7,453 nt of DNA from positions 1 through 7,453 of the forward strand of contig USIK01000037.1 in assembly GCA_900554775.1 (NCBI GenBank), written 5' to 3'. How positions within the stretch are numbered: position 1 is the first letter of the stretch; every line of letters begins with the position of its first letter. Both the position numbers and the translations under genes were made by a program. Origin of the DNA: an uncultured Oscillospiraceae bacterium (GTDB taxonomy: Bacteria > Bacillota > Clostridia > Oscillospirales > Acutalibacteraceae). Below the pieces are notes generated by a model. The model made no database searches and had not been told where the DNA came from. It was given only the letters and a program-made list of their open reading frames with translations. Positions 6,074 through 7,453 of the stretch are shown in pieces.

Positions 6074-6511
6074 TTATGAATTTTCTATTTCTGTGATTTG
6101 CTCAAGCCTTCTTTGATGCCTGCCAGCCTCGAAAGATGTTTCAAGAAAAGCACTAACGATCTTTTTAATTTCCTCAAAGTCAGTCGTTCTTGCACCGATG
6201 CAAACTATGTTGGCATCATTATGAGATCTTGAAAGCTTAGAAGCTTCTTCGTTTTTGCAAAGCGCCGCACGGATACCGCTGAATTTGTTCGCCGCAATGC
6301 TCATGCCTATCCCCGAACCGCAAATGAGAATTCCTTTCTCGCTCTCGCCACTTTTCACAGAAAGCGCAACATCCTTTGCAATCAAAGGGTAGTCGCAAGA
6401 TTTCTCGCTGTGAGTTCCAAAGTCTTTAAACGAAACTCCTAAACTTTCAAGGTGCTTTTTCACCTTTTCTTTGGCTTCATACCCCGCATGGTCTGAACCT
6501 ATTGCTATCAT
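6074..6511 (-). CDS. rpiB: Ribose-5-phosphate isomerase B (RpiB/LacAB family)
   Basis: This 145-residue cytoplasmic enzyme interconverts ribose-5-phosphate and ribulose-5-phosphate in the pentose phosphate pathway. The family signature is clear: MIAIGSDHAGYE at the N-terminus (D7, H8), GILICGSGIGMSIAANK with the catalytic base C64, SRSHNDANIVCIGAR with H97 and R108, and GRHQRR (130-135) near the C-terminus. Allose-6-phosphate isomerase and the LacA/LacB subunits are related alternatives, but a single full-length gene next to upp favours RpiB. A TTG at 6517 would add two residues. I chose the ATG at 6511 because AGGAG (6520-6524) lies 8 nt before it and most family members begin M-x-I-A-I-G-S-D-H. 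The tsaB stop (6523-6525) overlaps this ribosome site, indicating tight operon coupling. Confidence 0.95.
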   Translation of the reverse strand: MIAIGSDHAGYEAKEKVKKHLESLGVSFKDFGTHSEKSCDYPLIAKDVALSVKSGESEKGILICGSGIGMSIAANKFSGIRAALCKNEEASKLSRSHNDANIVCIGARTTDFEEIKKIVSAFLETSFEAGRHQRRLEQITEIENS

Positions 6512-6519
6512 AAACAAGT

Positions 6520-6524
6520 CTCCT
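6520..6524 (-). promoter_or_regulatory. Ribosome binding site of rpiB, decides the start
   Basis: AGGAG on the minus strand, 8 nt before the ATG at 6511 and only 2 nt before the TTG at 6517. This excludes the TTG as a likely start. The site overlaps the TAG stop of tsaB. Confidence 0.8.
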
Positions 6525-7230
6525 ACAAATTATTTTTTTCCAAAAGCATTCTTTGCGCCTGAGAAAGCCTCAAATATTCAGGCGTAAGCTCCCCTGGACT
6601 TAGAAGCTTTTCTTCGCTATAGTTTTCAATCGCAGCCAAAGCAACGTTTTTTGCGCTAACAAACCTTGAAAATTCCGAAGAAAGCTCAATTTTTTCACTA
6701 TTTTCACCATCTAGCATACTATTGTAGCACATTTCTGCGCCGTCGCCAACTAAAATAGCTTTGCTTTTATATTTTTCAATTTCTTCTTTGAAATTTTGAA
6801 TAGAAATTGCCATATCTTGGGTAATCCTTGTGATTTTTCCGCCGGAAGCCCGAAAAATAGCGCCGTAAATTTCACTTCTTCTTGCGTCCATGCACGCGCC
6901 GATTAACCCTTCGAAATTTTTGCAGTTGTAAGCTGCCGCCAGAAGCGAAGAAACGCCCATGCACTTCTTCCCGCTGCCAAGCGCCATTCCTTTAACCGTT
7001 GCAATGCCTATCCTCAGCCCGGTGAAAGACCCCGGCCCGGTGGTTGAAGCGAAAAAGTCAATATCCGAGATCTTAAGCCCTGAACTTTTAACTGCCAGGT
7101 CAATCATCGGAGCAAGCGTTTGGCTGTGAGTGAGCCCAGCATTAACGTAAAAATCCGATAAAACCTTGCTGCCATCTAAAATAGCCACAGAAGCACTCAC
7201 AGAAGATGAATCAACCGCTAAAATTTTCAT
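6523..7230 (-). CDS. tsaB: tRNA t6A threonylcarbamoyladenosine biosynthesis protein TsaB
   Basis: TsaB is the non-catalytic ASKHA-fold partner that joins TsaD and TsaE to form the complex placing threonylcarbamoyl on A37 of ANN-decoding tRNAs. The 235 residues begin MKILAVDSSS (nucleotide-fold beta strand), with THSQTL (34-39), TGPGSFTGLRIG (64-75, the family hallmark), CMDARRSEIYGA (113-124) and TPEYLR (216-221). The frame is open upstream to 7272, but those 14 extra residues lie inside tsaE and have no ribosome site. GGAGG (7239-7243), 8 nt before the ATG at 7230, fixes the start there. The first 20 nt overlap the end of tsaE, typical of this pair. No rimI or tsaD follows; rpiB comes next, so TsaD must be encoded elsewhere. 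Confidence 0.96.
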   Translation of the reverse strand: MKILAVDSSSVSASVAILDGSKVLSDFYVNAGLTHSQTLAPMIDLAVKSSGLKISDIDFFASTTGPGSFTGLRIGIATVKGMALGSGKKCMGVSSLLAAAYNCKNFEGLIGACMDARRSEIYGAIFRASGGKITRITQDMAISIQNFKEEIEKYKSKAILVGDGAEMCYNSMLDGENSEKIELSSEFSRFVSAKNVALAAIENYSEEKLLSPGELTPEYLRLSQAQRMLLEKNNL

Positions 7231-7453
7231 TAAAATCACCTCCGATAATTTCAATTTCCCTTGAATTTTCACCTGTTTTTGAAATCTTTATTTCTATTAA
7301 ATCCTCAGGAAGATACTCCTTTATATTTTCGCTCCATTCAACCAAAATTATCCCTCTTCCAAGATAATCAAAAAAACCTGTTGATTCCAAATCTTCCAAA
7401 GTGTTTATGCGATACATATCAAAGTGATATATCTTAGCTTTTTCGCTACTGTA
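7211..7453 (-). CDS. tsaE: TsaE, tRNA t6A biosynthesis ATPase, C-terminal part (5' end beyond the right edge)
   Basis: The 80 visible residues match the C-terminal half of TsaE, the P-loop ATPase that energises the TsaB-TsaD complex in t6A formation. The family signature IYHFDMYRI (8-16 of the visible part; usually H-x-D-x-Y-R) is followed by the acidic stretch LEDLESTGF and by GIILVEWSENI (34-44), the usual IEW segment. The Walker A motif would lie upstream, outside the window. The frame stays open to the right edge, so the ATG at 7415-7417 is an internal Met, not the start. It ends with TGA at 7211-7213 and overlaps tsaB by 20 nt. Whole proteins of this family are about 140-160 residues, so roughly half is seen. 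Confidence 0.93.
   Translation of the reverse strand, partial: YSSEKAKIYHFDMYRINTLEDLESTGFFDYLGRGIILVEWSENIKEYLPEDLIEIKISKTGENSREIEIIGGDFNENFSG
7239..7243 (-). promoter_or_regulatory. Ribosome binding site of tsaB, decides the start
   Basis: GGAGG (within TCGGAGGTGA) on the minus strand, lying inside the tsaE coding region, 8 nt before the ATG at 7230. It supports the short form of TsaB. Confidence 0.85.

Noticed and set aside
7231..7272. Upstream start adding 14 residues to TsaB
   Set aside because: The extra residues overlap tsaE, have no ribosome site, and TsaB proteins usually begin M-[KR]-I-L-A-[IVL]-D-[ST]; the ATG at 7230 has a strong site.

Overview
The window looks like an ordinary chromosomal segment of a moderately low-GC Gram-positive bacterium, most likely class Clostridia. 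The reasons are the family assignments (RNase J with a basic N-terminal tail, GdpP, TsaE/TsaB, RpiB-Upp, a long membrane-anchored CapD/FlaA1-type protein), strong AGGAGG-type ribosome sites about 8 nt before nearly every start, and frequent TAA stops. I cannot name a genus. I see no mobile element, CRISPR array, tRNA, rRNA or phage gene.

Layout by transcription. On the minus strand, from the right edge, runs a compact cluster: tsaE (5' end outside the window), tsaB, rpiB, upp and a CapD/FlaA1-type nucleotide-sugar dehydratase or epimerase (ending at 3541). Its genes overlap or lie 11-21 nt apart, so it reads as one operon. rnhA (RNase HI) is on the plus strand at 3098-3544 and meets the CapD gene tail to tail, both stop codons sharing one TTAA. 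Left of rnhA, divergently transcribed on the minus strand, are an RNase J gene and then gdpP (c-di-AMP phosphodiesterase), which runs off the left edge before its DHH domain.

Functionally these are housekeeping genes: t6A tRNA modification (TsaE, TsaB), ribose-5-phosphate supply and uracil salvage (RpiB, Upp), surface glycan precursor synthesis (CapD-like), RNA processing and decay (RNase J, RNase HI) and c-di-AMP turnover (GdpP).

The clear anomaly is in the RNase J gene. A TAA at 2342-2344 interrupts an otherwise continuous, well-conserved frame, inside the metallo-beta-lactamase domain, where relatives usually have a lysine. Both halves are intact and in the same frame, so this is a single nonsense change, an assembly error, or (less likely) readthrough; it is not a frameshift. 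The second point of interest is the rnj/rnhA intergenic region: two strong-looking divergent promoters have overlapping -10 boxes, and the rnj leader can form a hairpin that is strong only in the rnj transcript. I found no convincing new multi-gene system.
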